Source: Dermatophilaceae bacterium Soc4.6
GTDB lineage: Bacteria; Actinomycetota; Actinomycetes; Actinomycetales; Dermatophilaceae
DNA: 64,000 bases
Assembly: GCA_039889245.1 (NCBI GenBank)
Contig: JAZGVH010000002.1
Location: forward strand, 434,001-498,000
Direction: 5' to 3'
Every line of letters begins with the position of its first letter. The stretch's first letter is position 1. The translations under genes and the position numbers were made by a program. The notes below the pieces were generated by a model. It was not told the origin of the DNA, made no database searches, and saw only the letters and a program-made list of their open reading frames with translations. Below are positions 1 through 7,589 of the stretch, piece after piece.

Positions 1-2
1 CT

Positions 3-1172
3 CCGACCCCGTCCAACCAGGCCGACTGCCCGCAGTACGTCAACGTGGCCCCGGGGCTCCCGGCCCCCGACGGGCAGACGTTCGCCTCCTCCGGCTGCGT
101 CTACCCGCGCCAGACCAAGACGCTGTTCGACCAGCTGGACAGCGTCGGGAAGAGCTGGAAGATCTACGCCCAGGACATGGGCAACGACCCCGCCCGCGAG
201 CAGGTCTACCAGTGCGGGATCCCGGGCAACCCCGCCGGCGCCGGCGTGCCCGACCCGGGGGGCGCCACGCCCACCGACCAGTACGTGCCGAAGCACAACC
301 CGGCACCCTGGTTCCACTCGCTGATCGACTCGCACAAGGACTGTCAGAACGTCGTCCCCCTCGACGGTTACCCCGCCACCCCGGGGCACGCCGCCATCCC
401 CAGCATGGCGAAGGACCTCGAGTCCGTCAGCACGACGCCGTCGTACTCGTGGATCTCACCCAACAACTGCTCGGACGCCCACGACGCGACCTGCGTGGGC
501 GACAACCTGTCGGGCGACCCGACCAACCACCAGGGCGGCCTCTACGCCGCAGACCGCTTCCTGGAGAAGTGGATTCCCACGATCATGGCCTCCCCAGCCT
601 TCCAGGAGGACGGGATGATCCAGGTGCTCTTCGACGAGGCCTTCCCGCCCTACAAGATGTACAACAATTCCATCGCGGACCTAACTTACGCCGGTGACGC
701 CCGGCTCGGCACGGACTCCGCCACGGGTGGCTCGGTCCAGGCCGAGGCCAACACCGCCCAGTCGGTCGTCGCCTGCTGCAACGAGCTCCCCGGCCCCAAC
801 ACGAGCCAGCCGGGCTTCCAGGCCTTCAACCAGGACACGACTCCCGGCGGGGGCGTCACGGGGGCGGTGTTCATCAGCCGCTTCATCACTCCCGGCTCGG
901 TGTCGGACCAGCCGTACAACCACTACAGCTGGTTGCGCAGCATGGAGGACCTCTACGGGGTGACCGAGGGCGGGAGCGACGGACAGGGCCACCTGGGCTA
1001 CGCCGGCGCGGACGGCCTGCGACCCTTCGGGGCGGACGTCTACAACAACCACCCGGGGAGAGCCCTCCAGGCGGCCCCGTCGGGCAGCTCGGTCTACCCG
1101 GCCACGGCCCGGGCGGCCGACCTGCCGCAGGCCGTCGTCCGGCGTGCGCCGGTCCCGGTGGTGTCGCGCTGA
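3..1172 (+). CDS. phosphoesterase (acid phosphatase / phospholipase C-like), 5' end outside window
   Basis: The open frame enters from before the window, so the N-terminus and the first metal ligands are missing; the GTG at 45 is internal. About 389 residues are visible. Sequence features typical of the PF04185 phosphoesterase family are the stretch VLFDEAF near residue 208, then NHYSWLRSMEDLYG about 100 residues later, near the end of the catalytic domain. Members hydrolyse phosphate esters and are usually secreted; any signal peptide would lie upstream. The last 60 residues are a low-complexity Ala/Pro/Val tail. The next gene starts shortly downstream on the same strand and is a lipoprotein, so both may act outside the membrane. 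Substrate cannot be read from sequence. Confidence 0.8.
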   Translation, partial: PTPSNQADCPQYVNVAPGLPAPDGQTFASSGCVYPRQTKTLFDQLDSVGKSWKIYAQDMGNDPAREQVYQCGIPGNPAGAGVPDPGGATPTDQYVPKHNPAPWFHSLIDSHKDCQNVVPLDGYPATPGHAAIPSMAKDLESVSTTPSYSWISPNNCSDAHDATCVGDNLSGDPTNHQGGLYAADRFLEKWIPTIMASPAFQEDGMIQVLFDEAFPPYKMYNNSIADLTYAGDARLGTDSATGGSVQAEANTAQSVVACCNELPGPNTSQPGFQAFNQDTTPGGGVTGAVFISRFITPGSVSDQPYNHYSWLRSMEDLYGVTEGGSDGQGHLGYAGADGLRPFGADVYNNHPGRALQAAPSGSSVYPATARAADLPQAVVRRAPVPVVSR

Positions 1173-1234
1173 CCGGTTACCACGCCGTCCTGCTCGGCCC
1201 CGGGCGCCTGCGCGCCCGGGGCCGGCGGGCGGCG

Positions 1235-1807
1235 GTGGCCCTTCCCCTGGCCCTGGCTCTCGGCCTCGGCGCAGCCGCCTGCACCGGCGGCAGCACCGGC
1301 GCCACCCCGGGGGCCACCTCGACGACGGACGACCTCGACGTCGCGGCGCTCGGGGCGGTGCCCATCCCCACCCCACCCCCCACCCCGCCCGTGCCCACCG
1401 CGTCGGGCGCGAGGCTGCAGCTGCTGGCGATGGGTGAGCCGGTGCTCGTCGTCCTGGCCGACGGCTCCCGCGCGACGGTCACCGCCAACGGGCCACGGCA
1501 GGACCACCAGGGCGTGGTGGTCCCCACCCCGGGGCAGCCGCCCCCACGCACGAAGGCCACGATGACCGTCTCCGCCCGAGGTGAGACCGGCACGACGGTC
1601 CTGTCCGCGTCGGACCTGAGCTGTCGCGACGACTCGGGAGCCTCCATCCGGCTCACCCCGCTCGGCCCGGCCTCGCGCCGGGTGGCCGCTGGGTCGACGG
1701 GGCAGCTCGAGGTCTCCGGCGTCTTCCGCAGCGGCTCGGCGCAGCTGACCTGGGCGCCGGGTGGTCACGTGATGGCCGTGTGGGATTTCACCATCGAGCT
1801 GGACTGA
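1235..1807 (+). CDS. putative lipoprotein
   Basis: No family was recognised. The protein (about 190 residues from GTG 1235) begins with a hydrophobic stretch ending in a lipobox, LGAAAC, so the mature protein should be lipid-anchored at Cys16. A low-complexity Thr/Pro linker follows (PTPPPTPP near residue 45) and then a beta-rich domain of about 130 residues. The chosen start lacks positive charges, while the frame stays open upstream and encodes RARGRRAA just before it. The true start may therefore be an unusual codon nearer the end of the preceding phosphoesterase gene, giving a normal basic n-region. Same-strand location right after that gene suggests co-transcription. Confidence 0.65.
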   Translation: MALPLALALGLGAAACTGGSTGATPGATSTTDDLDVAALGAVPIPTPPPTPPVPTASGARLQLLAMGEPVLVVLADGSRATVTANGPRQDHQGVVVPTPGQPPPRTKATMTVSARGETGTTVLSASDLSCRDDSGASIRLTPLGPASRRVAAGSTGQLEVSGVFRSGSAQLTWAPGGHVMAVWDFTIELD

Positions 1808-1814
1808 CGGGGCC

Positions 1815-1830
1815 GGCCCCGTGCGGGGCC
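1815..1830 (+). terminator. short GC hairpin after the lipoprotein gene
   Basis: GGCCCC and GGGGCC form a perfect 6-bp stem around a GTGC loop, eight bases after the lipoprotein stop codon. There is no T-run, which is common for terminators in GC-rich actinobacteria. Assignment as a terminator is inference. Confidence 0.4.
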
Positions 1831-1869
1831 ACGCGCGCCCCTCCCGGTGCCGGGTGAGAGCCTAAGGGC

Positions 1870-3105
1870 ATGGTGCAGCGGGCGGACGTGGTCGTGGTGG
1901 GCGCCGGGCTGGCGGGACTGGTCTGTGCGGCGACGCTCCAGCGGCGCGGTCTCGACGTGCGGCTGCTGGAGGCGGCCGACGAGGTCGGGGGCCGGGTCCG
2001 CACCGAGGTGGTCGACGGGCACCTGTGCGACGTCGGCTTTCAGCTGCTCAACCCCGCCTACCCGGCCGTGGGTCGGCTGGTCGACGTCGACGCGCTGCGG
2101 TTGCAGCCCTTCGCGGCCGGGGTGCGGGTGCGGCGAAGCGACAGGTCGGTCACGCTCGCCGACCCGCGTCGCGAGCCGGGTCTGCTGCTGGCCACCCTGC
2201 GCAGCCGCCTGCTCGACCCGCGCGAGATCGCGGGCCTGGCCCGGTGGGCGGCGCCGGTGCTGGTCGACGCGAAGCGCACGATGCGGGGCGACGACCTGAC
2301 GCTCGACCAGTCGCTCGACGCCGCCGGTGTGCGCGGGCCGCTGCGCCGACACGTGCTCGAGCCGTTCCTCGCCGGGGTGCTCGCCGACGACACCGGCCAG
2401 ACCTCAGCGACGTTCGTGCGCCTGCTGATCCGCTCCTTCCTGCTCGGCACGCCCGCCCTGCCCCACGACGGGATGCGCGCGCTCCCCGCCCAGCTCGCCA
2501 CCCACCTGCTGCGCCCCGCCGAGACCGGGGTGCGCGTCCTGGGCATCGACCCCGCACCCACCGGGGCCACCGTGCGCACCGCCTCGGGGTCGATCGGCGC
2601 TCGAGCCGTGGTGGTCGCGACCGACGGGCACGACGCCGCCGACCTGGGAGCGCTGCCCGACGCGGCGCCCATGGGCGGCCTCGTCACCTGGTGGTTCAGC
2701 ACCCCCTCAGGCATGCCGCACGACCGGCTGCTGGTCGTCGACGGCGACCGCGGGCCGGTCGTCAACACGGCCGTCGTCTCGGCCGCCGCCCCGAGCTATG
2801 CCCCCGCCGGCCGCGACCTCGTGCAGGTGACGACCCTGGCCGCAGCCGGACTGTCCGACAGCGCCGCTCGGGCTGAGGGCGGGAGGCTGTGGCAGGTCGG
2901 CGCCGACGGCTGGGACCTGCTCGTGCGCCACGACGTGACCCGGGCCCTGCCTCGCTCCGGTCCGCCACTGGACGCACGGGCGCCGGTCGACCTCGGTGAC
3001 GGGCGCTTCGTGTGCGGTGACCACCGCGACACCCCCTCGATCCAGGGGGCGCTGGTGTCGGGACGGCGTACGGCCCGGGCAGTCGCCCAGGTGCTCGGCG
3101 CCTGA
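1870..3105 (+). CDS. NAD(P)/FAD-dependent amine oxidase-like oxidoreductase
   Basis: A 411-residue flavoprotein of the protoporphyrinogen-oxidase / phytoene-desaturase-like superfamily. The N-terminus carries a Rossmann dinucleotide motif VVVGAGLAGLVCA (residues 8-20), an acidic residue ending beta-2 (LLEAADEVGGRVRTE, about 34-48) and the GGR flavin motif. The C-terminus has FVCGDHRDTPSIQGALVSGRR, the usual second FAD contact with a GD pair and a G-A-L-SG helix. No signal peptide or membrane segment is visible, so it should be cytosolic. The substrate is unknown. It reads away from the convergent LuxR-type regulator gene (14-base gap), so it is probably a single-gene unit. Confidence 0.85.
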   Translation: MVQRADVVVVGAGLAGLVCAATLQRRGLDVRLLEAADEVGGRVRTEVVDGHLCDVGFQLLNPAYPAVGRLVDVDALRLQPFAAGVRVRRSDRSVTLADPRREPGLLLATLRSRLLDPREIAGLARWAAPVLVDAKRTMRGDDLTLDQSLDAAGVRGPLRRHVLEPFLAGVLADDTGQTSATFVRLLIRSFLLGTPALPHDGMRALPAQLATHLLRPAETGVRVLGIDPAPTGATVRTASGSIGARAVVVATDGHDAADLGALPDAAPMGGLVTWWFSTPSGMPHDRLLVVDGDRGPVVNTAVVSAAAPSYAPAGRDLVQVTTLAAAGLSDSAARAEGGRLWQVGADGWDLLVRHDVTRALPRSGPPLDARAPVDLGDGRFVCGDHRDTPSIQGALVSGRRTARAVAQVLGA

Positions 3106-3119
3106 GCGGGCTCCCGCCC

Positions 3120-3779
3120 TCAGGGCCCGCCGCGCCAGTGGTCGATGCGGTGGTGGTCGGGGGTGAAGCCGTGGGCCACGCCCCAGAGCACGGCCTGGGT
3201 GCGGCTGCCCGCGCCGATCTTGCGGTAGACCGTGCGGATGTAGGTCTTGACGGTGTTGGGGCTGAGGAAGGTCAGCGCCGCGACCTCGGCGTTGCTCTTC
3301 CCCTGGGTGATGAGCGCGAGGATCTCGGCCTCCCGGTCCGAGAGCCCCTCGCCGCGCCCGGGCCAGTCGAGCCCGTTGGCGGAGCCCGCGCGCCGGGGCG
3401 GCTCGCTGACCACCTGCTCCCCCGCGTGCACCGCCTCGAGGGCCTCGACGAGCTGCGCCGCAGGGAGCGACTTGGCGAGGTAGCCGTGCGCCCCCTGCGA
3501 GCGGGCGTTCTCGACCAGGTCGGGGTGGAAGTTCCAGGTGTAGACCACCACGCGGCGAGCGGCGGGGTTGTCGACGAGCACCCCGATCTCGTGGTGGTCG
3601 GACTCCGGCTGTGCGAACGAGTCGTAGAGCGCGATGTCGACCTCGTCGTGCAGGGCGGTGGTCGCGTCGATCTCGGCCACGAGCACCCGGTGCCGATAGG
3701 GGTCGAGCATCGATGCGACCCCCTTGAGCACGACGTCGTAGTCGTCGACGAGCGCGATCGTCAGCGGGGCGGGGCTCAT
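3120..3779 (-). CDS. LuxR/NarL-family response regulator
   Basis: A 219-residue two-domain regulator. The receiver domain (about 1-120) shows the acidic pair VDDYD near residue 12, a candidate phospho-acceptor Asp in ALYDSF near 54, a Thr in VVYTWN and the Lys in GYLAKSL. The C-terminal LuxR helix-turn-helix (about 145-205) contains LSDREAEILALITQGKSNAE and SPNTVKTYIRTVYRKIG. Phosphorylation by a histidine kinase is expected from the family, but no kinase gene lies in the window. It is transcribed away from the YeaQ-like gene at 3907, and the shared intergenic DNA holds two tandem palindromes that are good candidate binding sites for it. Confidence 0.9.
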   Translation of the reverse strand: MSPAPLTIALVDDYDVVLKGVASMLDPYRHRVLVAEIDATTALHDEVDIALYDSFAQPESDHHEIGVLVDNPAARRVVVYTWNFHPDLVENARSQGAHGYLAKSLPAAQLVEALEAVHAGEQVVSEPPRRAGSANGLDWPGRGEGLSDREAEILALITQGKSNAEVAALTFLSPNTVKTYIRTVYRKIGAGSRTQAVLWGVAHGFTPDHHRIDHWRGGP

Positions 3780-3792
3780 AGGAGGACTCTAA

Positions 3793-3831
3793 CCACCCCC
3801 AGGGGTGTGGTGGACCCACCCCAGGGGGTGG
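3793..3831. promoter_or_regulatory. tandem CCACCCC-AGGGG palindromes between divergent genes
   Basis: Two imperfect palindromes lie between the divergent regulator (start 3779) and the stress membrane protein (start 3907). Site 1 is CCACCCCCAGGGGTGTGG at 3793-3810; site 2 is CCACCCCAGGGGGTGG at 3816-3831. Their centres are about 22 bases apart, close to two helical turns, which suits cooperative binding by a dimeric LuxR-type protein. Site 1 sits 14 bases upstream of the regulator start codon, so autoregulation is likely. This is inference from position and symmetry. Confidence 0.55.
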
Positions 3832-3906
3832 TTGTCTCGAGGACGACGGCGCGAGGTGCCCCCACCGGGACGCGACCGCCGTCACCTGACGAAAGGTCAC
3901 CTCACC

Positions 3907-4185
3907 ATGCTCGGACTCATCCTCACCATCCTCGTCGTCGGCCTCGTGGCGGGCTTCGTCGCCCGCCTGCTCGTGCCCGGCAAGCAGGACCTGTCGATCG
4001 CGATGACCATCGTCATCGGCATCCTCGGCTCGCTCGTCGGCGGGTTCCTCGGCTACGTGCTCTTCCACAAGGACGCCGCCGACGGCTTCCTGCAGCCGTC
4101 CGGGATCATCGGCTCCATCATCGGAGCGGTCATCGTGCTCCTGGTGTGGACCCGTGTCGGAGGACGTCGCTCGGTCCGCTCCTGA
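3907..4185 (+). CDS. GlsB/YeaQ/YmgE-family stress response membrane protein
   Basis: A 92-residue hydrophobic protein with three membrane segments (about 2-20, 29-50, 66-84) and glycine-rich helices such as GILGSLVGGFLGY, the hallmark of the transglycosylase-associated (YeaQ/GlsB) family. These proteins sit in the cytoplasmic membrane and are often stress-induced; molecular function is unknown. The ATG at 3907 is preceded by GAAAGG at a good distance, which decides it over upstream in-frame codons. The gene is divergent from the LuxR response regulator, which probably controls it through the palindromes in between. Confidence 0.85.
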   Translation: MLGLILTILVVGLVAGFVARLLVPGKQDLSIAMTIVIGILGSLVGGFLGYVLFHKDAADGFLQPSGIIGSIIGAVIVLLVWTRVGGRRSVRS

Positions 4186-4347
4186 CCACGCCCGTCGGGG
4201 CCCGTCCCCGGCAGTCAGCACCCCGCGTCGCGCGGCCGGTGCGCCGGATCCACAGCTCGGGGGTGGGTCCGGTGCATCGACCGGGCGCCGCGGGGTGCCG
4301 TGCTCACGGCCTGCGCAGCACCCGCTCCGGAGATGGCGGGCGGGGCC

Positions 4348-4609
4348 TCAGCCGCATGTCAGGCTCGCGGCGTGGTCGAGTCCGATGGCGACCCACCGCC
4401 GGAGGTCCACGTCGTCCTCGACCGCCTCCGGCGCCACGTGCAGCCAGCCGTTCGTGCTCCGGCCGCGCGTCTCGTACCGCTCCACGCCGGGGGCCCGCGC
4501 GAGCTCCTGGGTGTGCCGGGTCGCAGCGCAGGAGCAGGCCGCCCAGGTTGCCGGCCGCGACGGCCATCGAGCCGCCGACCAAGGAGGCGAGCTCACGGTC
4601 GTACGCCAT
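4348..4609 (-). pseudogene. decayed TfoX/Sxy N-terminal domain protein
   Basis: Two overlapping minus frames together make one damaged gene. From ATG 4609 the first frame gives MAYDRELASLVGGSMAVAAG and continues NLGGLLLRCDPAH; the second frame then gives QELARAPGVERYETRG, NGWLHVAPEAVEDDVDLRRW and ends after HAASLTCG at 4348. Intact TfoX N-terminal proteins of about 110 residues have some 25-30 residues between MAYDEELA and the GG-x-MAVA segment; these are missing here. A one-base loss near 4509-4514 shifts the frame as well. Two independent lesions argue for genuine decay rather than a single sequencing error. The family is linked to competence regulation in proteobacteria; its actinobacterial role is unclear. 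Confidence 0.75.
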
Positions 4610-4639
4610 GGCCCCAGCATGCCGTCGCGCCGTCTCCGC

Positions 4640-7444
4640 TCAGTCGCGGTCGGTCAGGCTCCAGGCGTCCTCGGAGCCCTCGTCCCCGTCGATTTCGGCG
4701 TGGCCCTCGGGAGCGAGCGAGTCCTTGGTCTCCCAGCGCGGGGCCGGAGGCGGCGGCTCGTCGCCCGGGAGCGCGGCGGCGACCGGCGGCGGGTCGATCG
4801 GGATGTCGTCTCCGCGCAGCAGCGCGAGCGTGGCCGGCAGGTCGTCGGGCTTGACCAGCACGTCACGAGCCTTGGAGCCCTCGGACGGGCCGACGATGCC
4901 CCGCGACTCGAGCAGGTCCATCAGGCGCCCGGCCTTGGCGAAGCCGACGCGCAGCTTGCGCTGCAGCATCGACGTCGAGCCGAACTGCGTCGTGACCACG
5001 AGCTCGGTGGCCTGCAGCAGCACGTCGAGGTCGTCGCCGATGTCGTCGTCGACCAGCTTGCTCGCGGCGACGACGGTGACGTCCTCGCGGTAGCTGGGCT
5101 TCAGCTGCTCGGTCACCATCTTGACGACCGCGTTGACCTCGGACTCGGTGACCCAGGCCCCCTGCACGCGCATGGTCTTGCTCGACCCCATGGGCAGGAA
5201 GAGCGCGTCACCCTGGCCGATGAGCTTCTCGGCGCCGGGCTGGTCGAGCACGACCCGCGAGTCGGCCAGGGACGAGGTGGCGAAGGCCAGACGGGACGGC
5301 ACGTTGGCCTTGATCAGGCCGGTGACGACGTCGACCGAGGGCCGCTGGGTCGCCAGCACGAGGTGGATCCCCGCCGCGCGCGCGAGCTGGGTGATCCGCA
5401 CGATCGACTCCTCGACGTCGCGCGGCGCCACCATCATCAGGTCGGCGAGCTCGTCGACGACGACGAGCAGGTAGGGGTAGGGCGTGAGCACCCGCTCCGA
5501 CCCCGGCAGCGGCTTGAGCTTGCCCGACTTGACGGCCTTGTTGAAGTCGTCGACGTGCTTGAAGCCGAATGCCGCGAGGTCGTCGTACCTCGTGTCCATC
5601 TCGCGCACGACCCAGGCCAGCGCCTCGGCCGCCTTCTTGGGGTTGGTGATGATCGGGGTGATGAGGTGCGGGATGCCCTCGTAGGCCGTGAGCTCGACCC
5701 GCTTCGGGTCGACGAGCACCATCCGCACCTCGTCGGGCGTGGCCCGCATCAGGATCGAGGTGATCATCGAGTTGACGAACGACGACTTGCCCGCGCCGGT
5801 CGCCCCGGCGACGAGCAGGTGCGGCATCTTGGCGAGGTTGGCGATGACGTAGCCGCCCTCGACGTCCTTGCCGACCCCCATGACCATCGGGTGCTCGTTG
5901 CTGCGTGCCACCTGGCTGCGCAGCACGTCGCCGAGCGAGACCGTCTCGCGGTCGGTGTTGGGGATCTCGATGCCGATGGCCGACTTGCCGGGGATCGGGC
6001 TCAGGATGCGCACGTCGGCGGAGGCGACGGCGTACGCGATGTTCTTGGAGAGAGCGGTGACCCGCTCGACCTTGGTGCCGAGGCCGAGCTCGACCTCGTA
6101 GCGGGTCACCGTGGGACCGCGGGAGAAGCCGGTGACGGCGGCATCGATCTCGAACTGCTCGAAGACCTGCGTCAGCGAGTCGACCACCTTGTCGTTGGCG
6201 GCGCTGCGGGTCTTGTGCGGGGCGCCGGGGGCCAGCAGGGCCTGGTCGGGCAGGGTGTAGGTGATGTCTCCCGACAGCTGGAGCTGCTCGACCCGGGCCG
6301 GCAGGCTCGTGGTCGGCGGCGGGACCAGGATCTCCCGCGGGCCGACAGCCGCCGCTCCCCCGGGTGTGGGCGCCGGCACCGAGGCCGCGACGCGAGCCAC
6401 CGGTGGCGTGGGCCCGGCCGCCGGGGCGGGACCCACCGGCTGCGTGTCGTCGTGGGCCGGTCGTCGCTCGCCGGGACGCGGCCGACGGCCGCTCCGGGCC
6501 CCCTTGGGCGCGCCGACGACGGCCGCCTGCTCGAAGGCCTCGTCACCCACCCGCTCACCCAGCTCGTCGAGCTCGTGCTCGGGGTCACGGCTGCGACGGC
6601 CGCCCCGACGGGCTCGCGGCTCCTGCTCCTGCTCCTGCTCCTCGTGGAAGCCGTCATGGTGCTCGCCGACGACCCGGTCGTGCAGCTGGCGGAAGCGGTC
6701 GGGGATGGCCCGCACCGGCGTCGCCGTCACCACGAGCAGGCCGAAGACCCCCACGAGCGCGAGGATGACGACCGCGCCGTAGACGGTCACGGCCGACGCG
6801 AGCGGGCTCGCCGCAAGGAAGCCGATGATGCCCCCGGCCGCCCGCATGGGCAGGGCCCCGTCGGGGGGCACGGGGATGCCGTCGGCCACGTGGGCCAGGC
6901 CGCTGGCCGAGAAGGTCAGGGCGCCGAGCCCGACGATGATGCGGTTGGTCGCGGCGGAGTCCCCCGGGGTGCGCAGGAGCCGCAGGCCGAGGCCGAGCAG
7001 CACGAGGGGCACGGCGTAGCCCACCCGTCCGAGGGTGCCGGCGACCACGGCGTGCACCACGGTGCCGACCGGGCCCTCGACCCCCCACCACTCGCGGGCG
7101 GCGACGAGGACCGCGAGGGCGAGGAGGGTGAAGCCCACCCCGTCGCGGCGGTGCTCCGGCTCGAGGTCGCGGGCGGAGGAGCCCATGCGGCGGACGGCAC
7201 CGCCGGCCAGGTGGCTGACGCCCATCCACGTGCCGCGCACCGCGCGCAGGGGCAACGGAAGACCGCCGGAGCGCGCACCCGAGCGGGAGCGGGCGGCGGA
7301 GACGCGGCCCGACGAGCCCGACTGGCCGGCCCGTCCGGTCCCCCCCGCCCGTGCGGTCCCGCCGGAGCGGGCGGTCGTGGGGCGCGTCGTCGGTGTCGCG
7401 CGGGCCGGGCCCGGGCGCGGCGTGGAGGACGGACGTGTGGCCAT
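4640..7444 (-). CDS. ftsK: FtsK/SpoIIIE DNA translocase
   Basis: A 934-residue septal DNA pump that clears chromosomes from the division site. A basic Arg/Thr/Pro-rich N-tail (about 1-75) precedes a membrane domain with four or five hydrophobic segments (about 115-290). A long charged linker follows, then the motor: Walker A GATGAGKSS near residue 548 and Walker B VVVDELADLMM near 660. The C-terminal gamma domain (RKLRVGFAKAGRLMDLLESR) would read KOPS sites. The frame is open to 7513, but ATG 7444 is chosen because it starts the basic tail and the upstream peptide is atypical. The FtsK motor order is complete. Confidence 0.95.
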   Translation of the reverse strand: MATRPSSTPRPGPARATPTTRPTTARSGGTARAGGTGRAGQSGSSGRVSAARSRSGARSGGLPLPLRAVRGTWMGVSHLAGGAVRRMGSSARDLEPEHRRDGVGFTLLALAVLVAAREWWGVEGPVGTVVHAVVAGTLGRVGYAVPLVLLGLGLRLLRTPGDSAATNRIIVGLGALTFSASGLAHVADGIPVPPDGALPMRAAGGIIGFLAASPLASAVTVYGAVVILALVGVFGLLVVTATPVRAIPDRFRQLHDRVVGEHHDGFHEEQEQEQEPRARRGGRRSRDPEHELDELGERVGDEAFEQAAVVGAPKGARSGRRPRPGERRPAHDDTQPVGPAPAAGPTPPVARVAASVPAPTPGGAAAVGPREILVPPPTTSLPARVEQLQLSGDITYTLPDQALLAPGAPHKTRSAANDKVVDSLTQVFEQFEIDAAVTGFSRGPTVTRYEVELGLGTKVERVTALSKNIAYAVASADVRILSPIPGKSAIGIEIPNTDRETVSLGDVLRSQVARSNEHPMVMGVGKDVEGGYVIANLAKMPHLLVAGATGAGKSSFVNSMITSILMRATPDEVRMVLVDPKRVELTAYEGIPHLITPIITNPKKAAEALAWVVREMDTRYDDLAAFGFKHVDDFNKAVKSGKLKPLPGSERVLTPYPYLLVVVDELADLMMVAPRDVEESIVRITQLARAAGIHLVLATQRPSVDVVTGLIKANVPSRLAFATSSLADSRVVLDQPGAEKLIGQGDALFLPMGSSKTMRVQGAWVTESEVNAVVKMVTEQLKPSYREDVTVVAASKLVDDDIGDDLDVLLQATELVVTTQFGSTSMLQRKLRVGFAKAGRLMDLLESRGIVGPSEGSKARDVLVKPDDLPATLALLRGDDIPIDPPPVAAALPGDEPPPPAPRWETKDSLAPEGHAEIDGDEGSEDAWSLTDRD

Positions 7445-7503
7445 GCTGAGACCGTACGGCATCGGTCCCACCAGACCCATGAACCACACGCGTGACACGA
7501 GCA

Positions 7504-7534
7504 CAGGGCCCACAGGTTTGTCGGATGGGCCCTG
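7504..7534. repeat. CAGGGCCC/GGGCCCTG inverted repeat between divergent genes
   Basis: A perfect 8-bp inverted repeat (7504-7511 and 7527-7534) with a 15-base loop lies between divergent ftsK and the metallopeptidase gene. It could be an operator or an RNA hairpin in either leader. No protein partner is evident. Confidence 0.4.
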
Positions 7535-7589
7535 CGGAGGCGCCGCGGCCTCTAATCTCTGGTAGCACCCCCCAGCAAAGGATCTCCCT

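Noticed and set aside
4154-7495. A very long open frame on the plus strand opposite ftsK (over 1,100 codons)
   Set aside because: It is the antisense shadow of ftsK, a common effect of high GC and codon bias; composition is Arg/Gly/Asp-rich with no known domain.
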